From the NCBI RefSeq assembly GCF_028737265.1, contig NZ_JAQZAK010000003.1, forward strand, positions 536,332 through 600,331: a DNA stretch of 64,000 nt, read 5' to 3'. The first letter of the stretch is position 1, and the number at the start of each line of letters is the position of its first letter. The stretch comes from Actinomycetospora callitridis (GTDB taxonomy: Bacteria; Actinomycetota; Actinomycetes; Mycobacteriales; Pseudonocardiaceae). A program made the translations under genes and the position numbers. This document shows positions 7,894 to 15,750 of this stretch, in pieces. The notes beneath the pieces were generated by a model. That model was not told where the DNA came from. It worked only from the letters and a program-made list of their open reading frames with translations, and did not search any database.

Positions 7894-7907
7894 GGGTCGA
7901 ACGTCCC
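7894..7907. promoter_or_regulatory. DosR-like box upstream of devR
   Basis: GGGTCGAACGTCCC, the same 14-mer as at 2719-2732, in the gap between the USP stop at 7913 and devR, 117 bp ahead of the devR GTG. This suggests autoregulation. Confidence 0.6.
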
Positions 7908-7912
7908 GACGA

Positions 7913-8422
7913 TCAGGAGTCGCCCGGCGGCGTGGACCGGGGCACGACCCGCACCGGGCAGGGCGCGTGCAGCAGACAGCCGAGCCCGACCGAGCCGAGC
8001 AGCGCGCTGGCGACCGCTCCGCGGCCGCGGTGGCCCACGACCAGTTCGTCGGCACCCTCGGCCGCGTCGACCAGGACCTCGGCGGCCTCGCCGGGAAGCG
8101 CGACGACGTCGACCTCCGGACGCCGCAGATGCTGCCCGCCGAGTTCGTACGCGACATCGGTGACCATCTCACGGACAGCGGCGAGCAACTCGGTCTCGAT
8201 CTCGGCGCGGCTCGGGAGGGGCGAGCCGGGAGTCGGGCCCAGCCGCCACTCGGGGGGCTCGTAGACCGCGACCACGTGGAGGCGGGCACCTCTCCGCGAC
8301 GCGGAGCGCATCGCGTCGACCAGCGCCGCACGCGAGCCCGGCGACCCGTCGACCCCCACCACCACGGTCGGGCGGCCACCCTCGCCCGCGGGCACCCGGG
8401 CGCCGTCCTCCCCCACCTTCAT
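7913..8422 (-). CDS. Single-domain universal stress protein
   Basis: A 169-residue USP. The canonical opening [16 protein letters not shown] is at about residues 19-34, and the nucleotide loop [10 protein letters not shown]...GS fits G-x2-G-x9-G-[ST]; the end is [10 protein letters not shown] 17-residue polar N-terminal lead precedes the fold. The ATG at 8422 overlies a modest GGGGAG ribosome site. The gene is upstream of devR on the same strand but separated by 136 bp that contains a box, so devR likely has its own promoter. Probably an ATP-binding stress protein. Confidence 0.93.
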   Translation of the reverse strand: MKVGEDGARVPAGEGGRPTVVVGVDGSPGSRAALVDAMRSASRRGARLHVVAVYEPPEWRLGPTPGSPLPSRAEIETELLAAVREMVTDVAYELGGQHLRRPEVDVVALPGEAAEVLVDAAEGADELVVGHRGRGAVASALLGSVGLGCLLHAPCPVRVVPRSTPPGDS

Positions 8423-8483
8423 GATCGCTCCCCGCGTCGCGCCGGCCGGGCCGGACGATCCGCCCTCGACCGGCCCGGCCCCA

Positions 8484-8497
8484 GGGCCGAACGTCTC
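8484..8497. promoter_or_regulatory. Degenerate DosR-like box upstream of a USP gene
   Basis: GGGCCGAACGTCTC, one mismatch to GGGnC-N4-GnCCC, 61 bp ahead of the ATG at 8422. The core CGAACGTC equals that of the two identical boxes at 2719 and 7894. Confidence 0.45.
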
Positions 8498-8686
8498 TCC
8501 GGAGGTCCCGGACCCCCGAGGCGGCCTCCGCCGTGACCTCCGACGCGCTGGCCCTCGACCTCATCGGCGGCGAGTCGGTGGACGACCTCGGCGTGCTCGC
8601 CCGGACGTCCTGGGTCGATCGGCCCCCGCGAGCCGGGCTCTTCGCCCCTGAGGGTGCGCCCGGGATACGGCGACCGTCGCCTCGTG

Positions 8687-8845
8687 ATGAGTCGGTGTCG
8701 GCAGGCCGCGCTCGGCGTGGTGGTGATCGTCCTGCTCGTGGCGTTCGGCGTCTCGGCGTGCGCTGCGCCGTCCGCCGGCACCGCGTCACCCGTGACCGGC
8801 ACGGGCGGGACGATGACGGGCCCGGGCGGTGGGTGGCCGCGGTAG
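8687..8845 (+). CDS. Possible 52-residue lipoprotein
   Basis: The ATG at 8687 opens a frame starting MSRCRQAALGVVVIVLLVAFGVSAC, a textbook lipoprotein signal: basic n-region, hydrophobic core and a VSAC lipobox with Cys25. The rest is a short Ala/Gly/Thr/Pro tail (APSAGTASPVTGTGG...) with no fold. Short unfolded lipoproteins are common in actinobacteria. There is no strong ribosome site and no recognised homologue, so a chance frame cannot be excluded. It lies alone on the plus strand between USP and M23 peptidase genes that run the other way. Confidence 0.45.
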   Translation: MSRCRQAALGVVVIVLLVAFGVSACAAPSAGTASPVTGTGGTMTGPGGGWPR

Positions 8846-8947
8846 CGGTGGTCGCCCGGCTCGCCACCGCCGCCCCCGGGCTCGCGCAGAGCTGACCATG
8901 CGAGTCGGTCACTCCTCGAGGATGCGGCGGCGACCGCGGGGCGGACG

Positions 8948-10315
8948 TCATCGGGGCGTGCCGACCGCCGGTGCCACCGGGTCGCCACGCCGTACGTCGG
9001 CGACGGTGGCGTCGACGAACAGGATCGGGGAGGTGCGGATGCTCCGGTCCTCGACGTCGAAGGTCGGTCTGTTCTGCACCTGCAGGTGCAGGTGGGGCTC
9101 ACCGGAGTTGCCGGAGTCACCGACCTGGCCGATCACCTGGCCGCGCCGGACCTGCTCGCCCACCCGGACGCGGACGCTGCCCTGCTCCAGGTGCCCGTAC
9201 AGGACGTAGTGACCACCGCCGATGTCGAGGACCAGGTGGTTGCCGGCCATGTCGTGCCGTGTGTACCCGCCGACCGGGAGGTCGGGGAGACCGTCCACGG
9301 CCTCGGTGACCCGCGCGTCCGAGACGGCGAGGACGGGCCGGGAGAAGATGGCGAAGTCCTCCAGGCGGCTCCCGTCGCCGCGGTGGGTCCTGTCGTCGAC
9401 GACCTCGACGAAGTCGATGGCGTCACGCTGCACGGCGAGCGTCCAGTGGTTGTTGACCAGCGCGCTCCGCCCCGCCGAGACGGCCTCCCACCGGACGGCG
9501 TGCGGGAGGCCGATCGTCACCGGATCGCGAGGCGCGGTCACGGTGGCGACGAGCTCGGCGACGAGGACCACCGAGCCGAGCAGGGCCAGCAGGTTGATCA
9601 TGAGCGAGATGCGCGGCAGCGGGAAGGCGACCAGGATCACCGCGACGGCCAGGCCGACCCAGAACGCCGCGGTCACGAACGGCTCGGCACCGGGGAGGTA
9701 GGACCGCCAGACGGAGAACGTGCCGGGAAGTCCGGCGGCGGCCAGGACCGCGAGGAAGAGCCAGAGGTTCGTCGCCTGGAGCCCGAAGGTCCGCCGTGCC
9801 AGGCAGCGCGGCGAGCAGGCGCCGGCACGCACGCGACGAACGACCATGACGACGGGCAGGACGGCGGCGAACGCGACCATCGCGAGCACGGTCTCGCCCG
9901 TCTGGTAGGCACGGGTGCCGGCGACGAGCCCCGTGACCCCGAGGATCAGCTCGCGGTGCCCGAGGACGGCCGGGGCGGGTACCTCGTGCGTCTCGGCCAG
10001 GCGCGGGATCGCCACGCACACCGACGCCAGAGCCCCCAGGACGAGGGGTACGGACTCGACGGGCACCCGGCCGATCAGCAGATCCGAGCCGAGAGCGACC
10101 GGGACGAACGCGACCGTCGTGAGCCCGGCCAGGACGAGATTGCGCCGGGTCGCAGCGACGCCGCGGTGCCGGTGACGTGCATCGGGCTCGACCGAGAGCA
10201 TCACGAGCACGCCCAGGACGACCACGACCACGAAGGCCGGCAGGTCGAGAACGCCGAGAGCGGTCGCGACGAACCACGTCACCGCCAGCCCGCCGGCGAG
10301 CCATCGTGTCGACAA
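8948..10315 (-). CDS. Membrane-anchored M23 (LytM-type) metallopeptidase
   Basis: A 455-residue protein. The N-terminal half (about residues 1-225) holds roughly eight hydrophobic segments. The C-terminal domain from about residue 330 is M23-like: NHLVLDIGGG, YGHLEQGSVRVRVGEQVRRG, then GDSGNSGEPHLHLQV with the HLHLQ metal/catalytic motif. M23 enzymes cut peptidoglycan cross-bridges, so it probably acts outside the membrane (inference). The start is set at TTG 10315, preceded by GGAGG at 7 bases; the open frame runs further upstream but as low-complexity noise. It is divergent from a small membrane-protein/K+ channel operon. The combination of a multi-spanning N-terminus with M23 is less common than single-anchor forms. 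Confidence 0.8.
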   Translation of the reverse strand: MSTRWLAGGLAVTWFVATALGVLDLPAFVVVVVLGVLVMLSVEPDARHRHRGVAATRRNLVLAGLTTVAFVPVALGSDLLIGRVPVESVPLVLGALASVCVAIPRLAETHEVPAPAVLGHRELILGVTGLVAGTRAYQTGETVLAMVAFAAVLPVVMVVRRVRAGACSPRCLARRTFGLQATNLWLFLAVLAAAGLPGTFSVWRSYLPGAEPFVTAAFWVGLAVAVILVAFPLPRISLMINLLALLGSVVLVAELVATVTAPRDPVTIGLPHAVRWEAVSAGRSALVNNHWTLAVQRDAIDFVEVVDDRTHRGDGSRLEDFAIFSRPVLAVSDARVTEAVDGLPDLPVGGYTRHDMAGNHLVLDIGGGHYVLYGHLEQGSVRVRVGEQVRRGQVIGQVGDSGNSGEPHLHLQVQNRPTFDVEDRSIRTSPILFVDATVADVRRGDPVAPAVGTPR

Positions 10316-10490
10316 GGCCGCACCTCCGCGGTCGGAGAGGGACGCTCCTGTGCCTCTCGGGGGCGACCGTGTCGCGCCCGGGCCGCCGGCCACAGCCCGC
10401 GAAGGTCCCCCCACTCCGGACCGAAGGTCCACCCCGGACGCTCCTCGCGGGGAGCCGACCGGAGCGGCGGGCCCCACGACCGTCCCACCG

Positions 10491-10504
10491 AGGTCGCACG
10501 GCCC
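10491..10504. promoter_or_regulatory. Degenerate DosR-like box upstream of the channel operon
   Basis: AGGTCGCACGGCCC, one mismatch to GGGnC-N4-GnCCC, 36 bp ahead of the ATG at 10541. A near copy (AGGTCGCACGACCG) occurs at 11960-11973. Weak evidence. Confidence 0.3.
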
Positions 10505-10540
10505 TGGGCGGACCCTGACCGGCGAGGAACGCTTCCGGTC

Positions 10541-10972
10541 ATGAGATCGTCCGCGGCCTACCGCATCTGGCTCCCGAACTGGCTGGGCCTGCTGCTGCTG
10601 GCCGTGCTCAACGGCACCGTCCGGGGCACGGTCCTCCAGCCACGGCTCGGCGAGGAGACCGCGCGCCGTGTCGCGACCGTCGTGCTGCTCGCGGCGTTGA
10701 CCGCCTACGTGCACCGGCTGCAGCGACGTCACCCGATCCCGGATGCGGCGCACGCGTGGGTCGTCGGGATGTCCTGGGTCGTCATGACCCTGGGCTTCGA
10801 GTTCGGCTTCGGACGGCTGGTGGGCAAGCTGGCCTGGTCGGAGTTGCTGGCGGACTACGACGTGCGGGCCGGTCGCATCTGGGTGCTGGTGCCGGTGTGG
10901 ACCGCCGTCGCTCCCGAGGTGATGCGGCGCCTCACGCTCCCGCAGGCACCGCACGAGCCCGAGACACGATGA
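10541..10972 (+). CDS. Small four-helix membrane protein
   Basis: A 143-residue protein with hydrophobic segments at about 10-30, 42-60, 74-90 and 110-130 and a basic C-terminus. I do not recognise the family. The sequence begins MRSSAAYRIWLPNWLGLLLLAVLNG, so the first helix acts as an uncleaved anchor. The gene is followed directly by the potassium-channel gene, whose ATG overlaps its TGA (ATGA). A channel-associated role is therefore possible but rests on coupling alone. The M23 peptidase gene diverges upstream. Confidence 0.75.
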   Translation: MRSSAAYRIWLPNWLGLLLLAVLNGTVRGTVLQPRLGEETARRVATVVLLAALTAYVHRLQRRHPIPDAAHAWVVGMSWVVMTLGFEFGFGRLVGKLAWSELLADYDVRAGRIWVLVPVWTAVAPEVMRRLTLPQAPHEPETR

Positions 10973-11919
10973 CGCCGACGCTCGCGGTGCTCAGCTCGGC
11001 CGTCGGCGTGGCGCTGATCGCGACCGCACTGTTCGACGTCTTCGCCACCCTGTTCTCGCACCCGCGGCGGCACTCGCTGAGTCGAGCGGTGATCAGCGCG
11101 ACCTGGTCGACGTGTCATCACCTGCCCGGGCCGCGCACGCTGGGGCTCGCCGGGCCCGTCTCGTTCCTCGTCGTCGTGGCGAGCTGGACGACGTTCCTGG
11201 GGTGCGGCTGGGCCCTGGTGTACTGGCCGTGGATGCCCGAGGGCTTCCTGCACGCGACCGAGCTCGACGCCGTCGGCACGAGCCTGCTCGACGCCCTGTA
11301 CTTCTCGCTGGTCACCCTCAGCACGCTCGGCTACGGCGACGTCTCGCCCTCGCACGGACTGCTGCGCGTGGCCGCTCCGCTGGAGGCCCTGCTCGGACTG
11401 GGGCTGCTGACCGCCAGCGTGTCGTGGTTGCTCTCGATCTTCCCCGTGCTCTCCCGGCGCCGGGCCCTGGCCTACGAGATACGACTGCTGCAGGAGGTCG
11501 GGAACGACAGGTCCGACCCCGGCCCGCCGGAGCCGCTACCCCCGAGCGTGTACGCCGACCTGACCTCGCGGCTGGTGGCCGGCGAGCGCGACCTGGTCAC
11601 CTTTCCCATCACCTACTACTTCCACGACGACGACCCGCGGTTCGCGCTGCCGGCGGTGATGAGCCATCTGCTGGACCTCGCCGAGCAGGCCCGCCGGCAG
11701 GGCACCTGCCCCGATGCCCATTTCCACGGCGGGCTGCTGCTGCGGGCGATCGACGAATTCGCCGCCGGCGTCGCCACCCGCTTCCGGATTCCGGGCGGCT
11801 CGACACGGGACGTGCTCGACGCCTACGCCCGCGACCACGCCGTCGGGGCCGCCGGCCCGGGTCGCCTCCATCCGGGGCCTCCCGGCGGCCACCGCCTCCC
11901 GGAGGACCGGCGGTCGTAG
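10969..11919 (+). CDS. Two-TM potassium-channel-like protein
   Basis: A 316-residue ion channel of the Ion_trans_2 type. The N-terminal hydrophobic segments (about 5-25 and 58-85) precede a pore helix and the selectivity filter TLGYGDVSP (about residues 118-126), then the inner helix LEALLGLGLLTASVSWLLSIF. TxGYGD is the K+ filter signature. The remaining 150 residues are a soluble cytoplasmic domain with no RCK (Rossmann) glycine motif that I can see. It overlaps the preceding small membrane-protein gene by 4 bases, so both are likely made together. Likely role: K+ flux or membrane-potential control within the stress island. Confidence 0.88.
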   Translation: MTPTLAVLSSAVGVALIATALFDVFATLFSHPRRHSLSRAVISATWSTCHHLPGPRTLGLAGPVSFLVVVASWTTFLGCGWALVYWPWMPEGFLHATELDAVGTSLLDALYFSLVTLSTLGYGDVSPSHGLLRVAAPLEALLGLGLLTASVSWLLSIFPVLSRRRALAYEIRLLQEVGNDRSDPGPPEPLPPSVYADLTSRLVAGERDLVTFPITYYFHDDDPRFALPAVMSHLLDLAEQARRQGTCPDAHFHGGLLLRAIDEFAAGVATRFRIPGGSTRDVLDAYARDHAVGAAGPGRLHPGPPGGHRLPEDRRS

Positions 11920-12089
11920 GTTCGAGCTCGGGACCCGCCGGCCCCCGCCACCTCCCCGGAGGTCGCACGACCGTCACCGCCACGTGCGCGGTGTGCTCGG
12001 TCGAACGGCGAGGTGTGGCCGATCAGGGCGCCGTGACAGGTCGGGACCACCACGCCCGGGCATCTCCGGGCCCTCGGTCGCCTCCCGAC

Positions 12090-12103
12090 GGGCCCATCGG
12101 CCC
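12090..12103. promoter_or_regulatory. DosR-like box upstream of the second hsp20
   Basis: GGGCCCATCGGCCC, with fully complementary 5-base arms around CATC, 74 bp ahead of the ATG at 12178. Confidence 0.5.
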
Positions 12104-12177
12104 TGCTCGACGGGGTTCCAGGATGGCGATCTGGTCTCCCCGGCCCGAGCGGCCGGGTCGACGACAGGAGGAGCTCC

Positions 12178-12807
12178 ATGGCCATCACGAAGCGGGGCCG
12201 GCGCGCCGCAACCCAGGAACCAACCGACGACGCGGCAGCGACGACGACGGGCACCTCGACGGAGACCGCCACCACCGCCACGGCGGAGGGCGCGACCGAC
12301 ACCGCACAACCCACAGCGTCGGGCGGCGTCTCCGGCGCCCTCCGCCGCGGTGCCCGTGCGGTTGTCGGCACGCTGAGCGCGCCGGTCTCCGACAGCCTCC
12401 TCGGCCGGCACCCGCGCATGACCACGATCGCGGTGGACGAGCGCGTCGAGGACGATGCCGTCGTCGTCGACGCGGAACTGCCCGGCTTCGCCCCCGGCGA
12501 CATCACCGTCGCCGCGGAGGGCGGTCAGCTGTTCCTGCACGCGGTGCGCGAGGCCGATTCGGAGAACGCTCGACCGGACGCCGAGAGCCGGCGGCGCCGC
12601 GAGCGGCGGACGGGCATCTTCCACCGCGAGCTCGCCGTCCCGCCGGACACCGACCCGTCGACGATCACCGCGTCCTACGCCGCCGGCGTGCTGACCGTCC
12701 GCATGCCCCTGCCGACACCACGGACGCCGACCGAGCGTGTCGAGATCCCCGTGCGGCACGACGAGCGGGCCCCGGGCGGCGAGACGGACGACGGGAGTCC
12801 GTCCTGA
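12178..12807 (+). CDS. Hsp20 small heat-shock protein with long disordered N-terminus
   Basis: A 209-residue Hsp20. Residues 1-70 are an Ala/Thr-rich disordered arm, unusually long for the family. The alpha-crystallin domain follows (about 80-190): VEDDAVVVDAELPGFAPGDITVAAEGGQLFL, then FHRELAVPPDTD and the closing A-x-Y-A-A-G-V-L-T-V-R-M-P. The glycine is preserved but the usual KDG is AAG. ATG 12178 has AGGAGGAG just upstream. It shares little with the hsp20 at 4089, so it is probably not a recent duplicate. Chaperone role by family. Confidence 0.92.
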   Translation: MAITKRGRRAATQEPTDDAAATTTGTSTETATTATAEGATDTAQPTASGGVSGALRRGARAVVGTLSAPVSDSLLGRHPRMTTIAVDERVEDDAVVVDAELPGFAPGDITVAAEGGQLFLHAVREADSENARPDAESRRRRERRTGIFHRELAVPPDTDPSTITASYAAGVLTVRMPLPTPRTPTERVEIPVRHDERAPGGETDDGSPS

Positions 12808-12878
12808 GCGCGACACCCGGGCCGCGCCCCGACGGGGGCGAGGTGGCGCCAGGGCCCGGGCGTCGGTGGGCACCTCTG

Positions 12879-13415
12879 TCAGCGGGCCGGAACCGGGCCG
12901 GTTCGCACCCGGCCGGCGACGAGCAGCGTCACGCCCTCGATGACGATCTGGACGCCCAGCAGGAGGCCCAGCAGGGACGGGACGGCGATGGTCAGGTTGA
13001 AGAGCACGACCAGACCCAGGATGATCGACAGGATTCCGCTGACGATCAGCAGGGCACGGGCCTGCGGCACCTGGGCCCCGGCGAACAGCCGGGTCACGCC
13101 CACGACGAGGAACAGCGCGCCCGCCAGCAACGTGAGCGCCGCGGCACCCGCCAGCGGGTCGCGGACGATGATCACGCCCAGCACGATCAGCACCGCCCCG
13201 CCGAGCGCTGCGGACCAGGAGACGCCGGACTCGCGGCGGACGAAGGCGCCCACGAGCGTCACCACACCCGATCCGATCGCGATCCAGCCGAGGAACAGCA
13301 CGGACAGGATCGTCGCGATCACCGCGTTGCCCAGCACCAACAACCCGGCCAGCAGCAGCAGGATCCCGAGCGCGACGTCCCAGCCGGTCCTGCGTCGTTG
13401 CACGACGGTCGCCAT
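12879..13415 (-). CDS. HdeD/DUF308-type membrane protein
   Basis: A 178-residue protein with six hydrophobic segments arranged as three similar pairs, typical of HdeD (DUF308). The segments include ALGILLLLAGLLVLGNAV, VLFLGWIAIGSGVVTLVGA, GGAVLIVLGVIIV, LTLLAGALFLVVG, LLIVSGILSIILGLVVLF and LLGLLLGVQIVIEGVTLL. HdeD proteins are associated with acid or general stress; the mechanism is unclear. ATG 13415 was chosen over the ATG six bases upstream because the ribosome site AAGGAG directly abuts the latter. One perfect and one degenerate DosR-like box lie 57-71 bp upstream. Convergent with hsp20. Confidence 0.9.
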   Translation of the reverse strand: MATVVQRRRTGWDVALGILLLLAGLLVLGNAVIATILSVLFLGWIAIGSGVVTLVGAFVRRESGVSWSAALGGAVLIVLGVIIVRDPLAGAAALTLLAGALFLVVGVTRLFAGAQVPQARALLIVSGILSIILGLVVLFNLTIAVPSLLGLLLGVQIVIEGVTLLVAGRVRTGPVPAR

Positions 13416-13472
13416 GACCATCTCCTTCCGCTCCGTGGCGGGGACAATGCCGGGGGGCGGGTGCTCCCGGTA

Positions 13473-13486
13473 GGGACCTCGGACCC
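13473..13486. promoter_or_regulatory. DosR-like box upstream of the HdeD-like gene
   Basis: GGGACCTCGGACCC, fitting GGGnC-N4-GnCCC, 57 bp ahead of the ATG at 13415. It abuts a second, weaker copy at 13487-13500. Confidence 0.55.
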
Positions 13487-13500
13487 GGTCCCTCGGGCCC
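13487..13500. promoter_or_regulatory. Second, degenerate DosR-like box upstream of the HdeD-like gene
   Basis: Read on the minus strand this is GGGCC-CGAG-GGACC, one mismatch to the box, directly adjacent to the copy at 13473-13486. Paired boxes are common at DosR promoters. Confidence 0.35.
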
Positions 13501-13590
13501 GAGAGCCTCTCGCCACCCCGTGTCGGCCCGGGCTCGATGGCGGTCAGGCCCGTGGGCGTGCTGGTCCACGGGCGGAGAGGATGGGTGTCG

Positions 13591-13800
13591 ATGTTCGAGA
13601 CGGCCCTGCACGAAGGCATCACCCGGGCACAGGAAGGGTTGCGGCGGGCCCGCCGTGAGGACCTCCCCCACGAAGCGACCGCCTACGCCGCGCGCCTCCT
13701 CGACCTGGTGGACCGGGCTCGTGAGAACGGTATCGACACCACGGCCTGGGTGGACCCGGAGCTCATGACCGCCGCCCTCGCGTCGGCCGGGGACACCTGA
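13591..13800 (+). CDS. Small conserved-looking helical protein of unknown function
   Basis: A 69-residue protein starting MFETALHEGITRAQEGLRRARR, followed by EAxxYAARLLDLVDRARENGIDTTAWVDPELMTAAL. It reads as two amphipathic helices with normal codon-position bias. Start: ATG 13591 has GGAGAGG ten bases upstream; a GTG at 13585 in the same frame is an alternative. I do not recognise the family. It is convergent with the anti-sigma factor gene at 13828 and stands outside the sortase operon. Confidence 0.65.
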   Translation: MFETALHEGITRAQEGLRRARREDLPHEATAYAARLLDLVDRARENGIDTTAWVDPELMTAALASAGDT

Positions 13801-13827
13801 CCGTTCCTGTCGCGCGCGGTGCCGTGA

Positions 13828-14535
13828 TCAGGACGACAACGTCCCGCGCAGCACGCTCGACGCGTGGGCCGGGTCGCCGTCGTAGCGCTCGGCGGAGACG
13901 TCGACGACGGAGTAGCCGGTCATGTCCAGGCCCGCAGGCATCGTGAAACTGCCGTGCCCGTTCTCGCCGAGAGCGCCGATCGCGACCATGCTGTTGGTGC
14001 GCTCGTCGAGCAGCCAGACCTCGTAGTAGCCCTGCTCCGGGGCAGGCGGCATCGTCGCGCTCACCTCGATGCGCCGCTCGCCGCCGGCCTCGACGACGCT
14101 GACCTTCCCGGTGGCACCGGGCGGTCCGGCCGCGAACGCGGACAGGGAGGCGGACGCGATCTGCTCCGTCGCGGGCGGGTCCTCGGTGAACGGACCGGCG
14201 ACCGCGATCGCCACCGCGGCGACGAGCGCGGCGGCCGCGGCCAGCGCGCCGACGACGAGGGCCCGACGCCGGCGCGACGGGCGGATCGGGCGGACCGGGC
14301 CGGGCGCAGGGTCGGCCCCGAGGGCGAGCTCGGCGGCGATGCTGGACCAGACGTGGTCGGGGGGCGCTTCCAGCGGGGCCGGTCCGGCCTCGCGGGCGAG
14401 CGCGACCGTGTCGCGCATCGCCGTCACCTCGCTGCGGCACTGAGCGCACTGGTCGAGGTGGGTGGAGAGGGCATCGACGACGGGCTGCTCGCCCAGGGCG
14501 ACCAGGGTCAGTCGTTCACGGTCGGGATGCGGCAC
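13828..14535 (-). CDS. Zinc-type anti-sigma factor (RskA-like)
   Basis: A 235-residue membrane protein. The N-terminal anti-sigma domain has H26-x3-C30-x2-C33 (HLDQCAQC), the zinc anti-sigma signature. One TM helix follows a RRRR stretch (about residues 93-113), and an extracytoplasmic RskA-type C-terminal domain (YYEVWLLDERTNSM...GHGSFTMP) ends the protein. It should bind and hold the ECF sigma factor at the membrane until a surface signal releases it. The GTG start at 14535 has GGAGG six bases upstream and lies inside the sigma-factor gene (20-bp overlap). It is the last gene of a four-gene operon. Confidence 0.92.
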   Translation of the reverse strand: MPHPDRERLTLVALGEQPVVDALSTHLDQCAQCRSEVTAMRDTVALAREAGPAPLEAPPDHVWSSIAAELALGADPAPGPVRPIRPSRRRRALVVGALAAAAALVAAVAIAVAGPFTEDPPATEQIASASLSAFAAGPPGATGKVSVVEAGGERRIEVSATMPPAPEQGYYEVWLLDERTNSMVAIGALGENGHGSFTMPAGLDMTGYSVVDVSAERYDGDPAHASSVLRGTLSS

Positions 14536-15073
14536 CTTCCACCTCCCTCCTCGTCCGGAGACGCTCGATCCCCCGCCGGAGGTGACTCTTGACCGTACCG
14601 AGGGGTAGACCGGTGACGGCGGCGATCTGTGCGTGCGTGAGGTCGTCGTAGAACGCGAGCTCGATGACGCGCCGTTGCTGGGGGACGAGGTGGGTCAGCT
14701 CGTCGGCGGCGACGATGCGGTCGAGGACACGGTCCGCCGAGGGTTCGGGCGCGGGGGGGTCCTCAGTTCGTTCGAGGACTCGCTGGAGCCGGGCCTCGCG
14801 CTGGAGCACCCGCAGACGGTCGGCGACCTGCCGGCGCGCGATGCCGAGCAACCACGCCGGCAGCGTGCCCCGGTGCGGGTCGAACGTGTGCCGGCCGCGC
14901 CACGCGGTGACGAAGGTCTGCTGGGTGATGTCCTCCGCGTCGACCCGGTCGGGCAGGCTGCGCAGGCCCAGGGCGAACACCAGACGTCCCCACCGGTCGT
15001 AGGCGGTGCGCAGCGCGGCCTCGTCGCCGGTGACGAAGCTCTCGGCGAGCCGGACCTCGTCGTCGGACGTCAT
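14516..15073 (-). CDS. ECF sigma factor (SigK/RskA-type pair)
   Basis: A 185-residue extracytoplasmic-function sigma factor. Region 2 (about 22-88) includes DAEDITQQTFVTAWRGRHTFDP. Region 4 (about 120-180) has LTHAQIAAVTGLPLGTVKSHLRRGIERLR. The partner anti-sigma of RskA architecture suggests the SigK/ECF19 type (inference). The ATG at 15073 overlaps the sortase stop (ATGA) and its own 3' end overlaps the anti-sigma gene, so all are coupled. The likely targets are the operon's own surface genes, by analogy with SigK control of secreted antigens. Confidence 0.92.
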   Translation of the reverse strand: MTSDDEVRLAESFVTGDEAALRTAYDRWGRLVFALGLRSLPDRVDAEDITQQTFVTAWRGRHTFDPHRGTLPAWLLGIARRQVADRLRVLQREARLQRVLERTEDPPAPEPSADRVLDRIVAADELTHLVPQQRRVIELAFYDDLTHAQIAAVTGLPLGTVKSHLRRGIERLRTRREVEGAASRP

Positions 15074-15750
15074 GGCCCTCCCGTGGGAACCGCGGTGATC
15101 ACCACGTTGTCCCGGTACGACCGGGTGTCCTCGTCGAAGGGGCCGCCGCAGGTGATCACGACGAGGCGAGGCGCACCGGTCCGCGCGAACAGCCGCTCCA
15201 GGGGCACCTGGTCCTTCGACCACTGATCGCGGGAGACGACCGCGTAGGACCGGACCTGACCGTCCGGACCCGCGAGCACCAGTGTCGCCCCCGTATCGAG
15301 CTCCCGCAGGTCGAACAGCGCGCCCTCCTGCCCGGCACGGTCCACGTGGCCGGCCAGGACCGTCGAGCCCTGCTGCGCGTCGAACCCGGGGCCGTGGCGG
15401 TACCAGCCGACGGTCGCGACGTCCTCGGGGATCGCCATGCCCCCGCTCGCGCGGTCGACGCCGACCGGGACGACCGGCACGTCGACACCGAGGGCGGGGA
15501 TCCGGAGGCCGACCGGTGGCGCCTCCGGGCGCGGCGTGGACGCGGCCGCCGTGACGCGGGGTGGGGGTGCGGGGTCGGCGACGGCCCCGACGGCCGACGG
15601 GGACGAGGACGCGGACGCGGGGTCGCCGGCCGGCCAGAAGGCGCCCGCGAGCAGGAGCAGGGCGCCGACGACGACGCCGGTGAGGGCGGACACGCGTCGA
15701 CGCCGCCCCGTACGGGGCGGCGTCGGGCGTGAGGTGTCAGGAGCGCGCAC
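15070..15750 (-). CDS. Class F sortase
   Basis: A 226-residue transpeptidase-like protein. It has a basic n-region (RTGRRRR), one N-terminal TM helix (about 20-40) and a Pro/Ala linker. The sortase domain from about residue 80 has catalytic His135 (LAGHVDRAG), Cys201 (VVITCGG) and Arg213 (RSYRDN). Class F sortases are actinobacterial; substrates are mostly undefined. The start was placed at GTG 15750, which overlaps the end of the DUF4397 gene by 14 bp; the open frame upstream is antisense-like noise. Position directly after a DUF4397 surface protein suggests that protein, or partners elsewhere, as substrate. Confidence 0.9.
   Translation of the reverse strand: MRAPDTSRPTPPRTGRRRRVSALTGVVVGALLLLAGAFWPAGDPASASSSPSAVGAVADPAPPPRVTAAASTPRPEAPPVGLRIPALGVDVPVVPVGVDRASGGMAIPEDVATVGWYRHGPGFDAQQGSTVLAGHVDRAGQEGALFDLRELDTGATLVLAGPDGQVRSYAVVSRDQWSKDQVPLERLFARTGAPRLVVITCGGPFDEDTRSYRDNVVITAVPTGGP

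Noticed and set aside
8533..8895. 120-residue plus-strand frame starting at GTG 8533
   Set aside because: Its second half is the shadow of the lipoprotein frame, no ribosome site or family is visible, and composition turns Arg-rich after about 35 residues.
10316..10954. N-terminal extension of the M23 peptidase frame by over 200 residues
   Set aside because: The added residues are low-complexity His/Arg/Gly sequence antisense to the plus-strand membrane-protein gene, and a TTG with a good GGAGG at 10315 precedes the first TM helix.
11960..11973. AGGTCGCACGACCG as a box for the second hsp20
   Set aside because: It is over 200 bp from the start and has two mismatches; the exact box at 12090 is a better candidate.
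11112..13671. Very long frames on both strands across the channel, hsp20 and HdeD genes
   Set aside because: They are Arg/Pro/Gly-rich frames created by high G+C, and are interrupted by well-supported genes in other frames.
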